Part shown: one piece after another, positions 61,701-64,000 of the stretch | How the letters are laid out: the number at the start of each line of letters is the position of its first letter | Numbering within the stretch: position 1 is the stretch's first letter | NCBI RefSeq assembly: GCF_002878395.1 | Contig: NW_025851322.1 | Coordinates: forward strand, 1-64,000 | DNA from: Capsicum annuum | Taxonomy: Eukaryota > Streptophyta > Magnoliopsida > Solanales > Solanaceae | Length of the DNA: 64,000 bases | Direction of reading: 5' to 3' | Program-made: the position numbers and the translations under genes | Notes under the pieces: generated by a model | What the model was told of the DNA's origin: nothing | Seen by the model: the letters and a program-made list of their open reading frames with translations, nothing else | Database searches by the model: none

Positions 61701-62560
61701 TTATGCCCGAATGAATAGAATATATATAGTTGTGATCCTTGTGTAGAATCAATTGGATCTAGTCATCAATCCACGAAACAAAAATGCAGCCATCGAATCA
61801 AAAAACACTTCCAAGTCTATGGTGTTCCTCTCTCATACTCACCACTCAACACCTTATCACAATGGAAGTAAATCTTACTATCGTCAAATTAATGATCCTG
61901 AATATACTCAAAAAGTGAAGACCTTGCCTCAACAATCGCAAAAAATCCTCCTAAGGTCTAAAATATCAAGGCGGACAATCAAGTTGGGTATGGACTGAAT
62001 GTCCCATGTCGATGGCCTTTGAGAAACAAAAATAAAAGACAACCTACCCATACTCACCGTCTTCTAACTCAAGGGATCAGCCACCATATTTGCTTTGACT
62101 GAGTGATATGAGACAGAGATATCATAGTCTTTATATAACTCCATCCATCTTTACAATATAACATTATGTTCTCTCGAGGTCATAAGATGTTGAATACTTC
62201 AAAGATTGGTGAAAATATCACAATGCATGCCATAAAGATGTTGTCTGACAATCTTAAGTGCGAAAAATACTATCGCCAACTCCAAATCATGAGTGGGGTA
62301 ACTTCACTCGTTCACCTTAACTGTTATCAATGTATATGTAATAACACAACCTAATTACCTCAAAACACAACATAGACCAATACCAAAAGCATCACAATAC
62401 ATAGTGAATCCCTTACCTCAAAAAAAAGAGCTAGACTAGGAGATAAAGTAAGGAAATCCTTAAGCTTTCCAAAGCTCAACTCACACTCCTCAAACCAATA
62501 GAAAGGAGCCTCCTTTTTAAGTCAATCATGTCATTGGCACTGAAATAATAGCAAAACCCT
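61701..62560 (-). pseudogene. Tekay A RNase H
   Basis: Minus strand: [14 protein letters not shown] (62577 region), KEAPFYWFEECE-like, FTMYCDAFGIGLCCVL (about 62370-62420; Asp kept, Ser of DASG changed), THDLELAIVFFALKI, RQHLYGMHCDIFTN followed by Leu and a stop, and DISVSYHSVKANMVADPL (62055-62120). Integrase zinc-binding sequence would follow but is poorly readable in 61701-62050. Confidence 0.82.
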
Positions 62561-63480
62561 CTATGAATCATCAATATTAACTATCCAAATAAATAAAGCT
62601 ACGAACCTCAGCCAAAGAAGTAGATCTAGCCAAATCATGAATTGCCTCAATTTTAGTTTGGTCTGCCATAATACAATCCTTAGATACTTTATCTCCAAGG
62701 AAGTTCACGATCCTCAAATGTTCTACATGATCCTTACTACTCCTTGAATGCACAAGGATGTTATCAATGAACAAAATCACAAAATAATCCAAATAAGGTC
62801 TGAATACTCAATTCATCAAATCCATAAATGAGGTTTGGGCATTAGTCAAGATGAATGACATAACTAAGAACTCATAATAACCATATCACATCCTAAATAC
62901 TATCTTCGAGATATCCTTATCACAAATCATAAACTAATGGTAACCAGATATCAAATCAATTTTAGAAAATATTGTTGCACCCTGAAGTTGGTCAAACAAA
63001 TTATCAATACGAGGCATAGGATAATGGTTTTTCATCGTCACCTAATTAAGCTACCTATAATAAATACAAATACGCATAGAGACATTCTTCTACTTTAGAA
63101 ACAACACTGGAGATCTCCGAGAAGACACACTTGGTCTAATAAAACCCTTAACAAGAAGTTCCTAAAGTTGAGAATTTAGCTCCTTAAGCTTGGTCGGAGC
63201 CATATGTTCAGGTGCCATAGAAATAGGTCAGGTGCCAGGCTCAAGATTAATAGAAAACTCAATCTCACAGATAGGGGAAAAACTAGGTAATTTGATAGGG
63301 AACTCATCAAGAAACTCACAAACTACAAGAACAGAGTCATGCAACGGACTCTTCATATTAATATCACAAATATAATAGAGATAAAACTTGAAACCCCTTG
63401 AAATAATACTCATAGCATGAGCATAAGAAATAGTCCCCATTGGCCCGTAGATAACCAATCTCTGTCATATGACTAGGGGT
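62561..63480 (-). pseudogene. Tekay A reverse transcriptase
   Basis: Minus strand: LVVCEFLDEFPIKLPSF and FSINLEPGT (63228-63350), MAPTKLKEL, ELLVKGFIRPSVSSRRSPVLF (63105-63170), [11 protein letters not shown] (about 62960), YGYYEFLVMSFILTNAQTSFMDLMN (62820-62880) and the active loop [16 protein letters not shown] (62745-62790). There FIDD has become FIDN, losing the second Asp by a G-to-A change. HVEHLRIV and [11 protein letters not shown] follow. Standard Tekay/Del RT with several stops. Confidence 0.92.
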
Positions 63481-64000
63481 ATGGTAGGCATGGCTTATAG
63501 AATAGTCTTTACGAAAAAATCCATGAATGCATGAGATTGGAATAACTAGTTCATGCCTAGAGTCACATCAAGATCTACCATATCTAGAACAATAAGATCA
63601 ACATGAGTATCAACATCTCAAAATGTCATAACAAAAGATCTGAATACTCGATCCACTAATAAAAAATCACCCACAGAAGTAGATACATGCAAGGGAATAG
63701 ATAATAAATACAAAGATAAACCTAACCATAGAGCTTAATAAGAAGATACATAAGAATAAATGGATGCTAGATAAAAGAAATCAATCACCGAATGAAGACA
63801 CACAATTTAAACTAGTAATAATAGCATCCGAAGACTCAGCCTTAGGTTTAGTGGGTACTGCATATAACTAACCATGTGCACCACCTATCTAGGCTCCTCA
63901 ACGACCTCATATACTACTATTTGAAAACCTTCTTAAGTACCCTACAAACAATCTCTATGACTCTAATAGTTATCTCTACCTGAGGGATGAACTTCTCTAA
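63481..64000 (-). pseudogene. Tekay A gag end and protease, cut by window edge
   Basis: Minus strand: YAVPTKPKAESSDAIITSL (63815-63875), the usual junction after the gag zinc knuckle, then SIYSYVSSY, PLHVSTSVGDFLLVDRVFRSFV (63640-63715) and LDMVDLDVTLGMN (about 63560-63600). The active-site DPG is not readable. The remaining gag and the 5' LTR lie right of 64000. Confidence 0.8.

Overview
This window looks like repeat-only plant nuclear DNA. Within 64 kb the longest open frame is 116 codons. Every recognisable coding signal is a broken gag, pol or accessory frame of a Ty3/gypsy LTR retrotransposon. I found no intact gene, host gene, rRNA or tRNA. The LTR lengths (1.4-3.3 kb), the iMet- and Asp-type primer sites, the chromodomain-type pol ends and the Athila elements with an extra downstream frame fit a large angiosperm genome. 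The gag and accessory-frame wording resembles nightshade-family (Solanaceae) elements, possibly pepper. That placement is inference from memory, not a search.

Layout, left to right. (1) 1-10370: 3' part of a plus-strand Athila-like element: integrase, long spacer, accessory frame, 3' UTR and 3' LTR. A 2.5-kb solo LTR with a perfect 5-bp target duplication splits the accessory frame. (2) 10371-11551: end of a Tekay/Del-type pol (integrase and chromodomain) and the first 250 bp of its LTR. (3) 11552-19068: a pol-less element (LARD-like) with a truncated 5' LTR, an iMet primer site, about 3.1 kb of non-coding interior and a full 3' LTR. It holds a 100-N gap flanked by a 237-bp exact duplication. 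(4) 19069-22185: minus-strand chromovirus-like remnant ('family E') with decayed gag, primer site and LTR piece. (5) 22186-35354: a nearly complete minus-strand Athila-like element with both LTRs, Asp-type primer site, gag, protease, RT, RNase H, integrase and accessory frame. (6) 35355-42193: 5'-truncated plus-strand Tekay element ('B') with 3' LTR. (7) 42194-45299: unassigned, possibly a minus-strand LTR. (8) 45300-64000: a three-level nest. A second family-E copy is cut by a full-length plus-strand Tekay element ('C', from 47076), whose 3' LTR is in turn cut by a minus-strand Tekay element ('A', 57787 to the window edge).

Decay is dominated by G-to-A and C-to-T type changes: stop codons where Gln, Arg or Trp is expected, Asp-to-Asn in several active sites, and a primer site whose seven differences from the family consensus are all such transitions. 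This is the expected footprint of long-term cytosine methylation of silenced transposons.

The most interesting unexplained pattern is that each LTR family carries its own cluster of short self-complementary motifs in U3, in most cases a short distance upstream of a TATA-like box. The motif differs between families (CCGCTAAAG/CTTTAGCGG, TCACGATCGTGA, CGATGGTCCATCG, TACGACTCGTA, a GGCGCC type), while the position is similar. In the Athila-like elements the same motif recurs in the spacer after pol.
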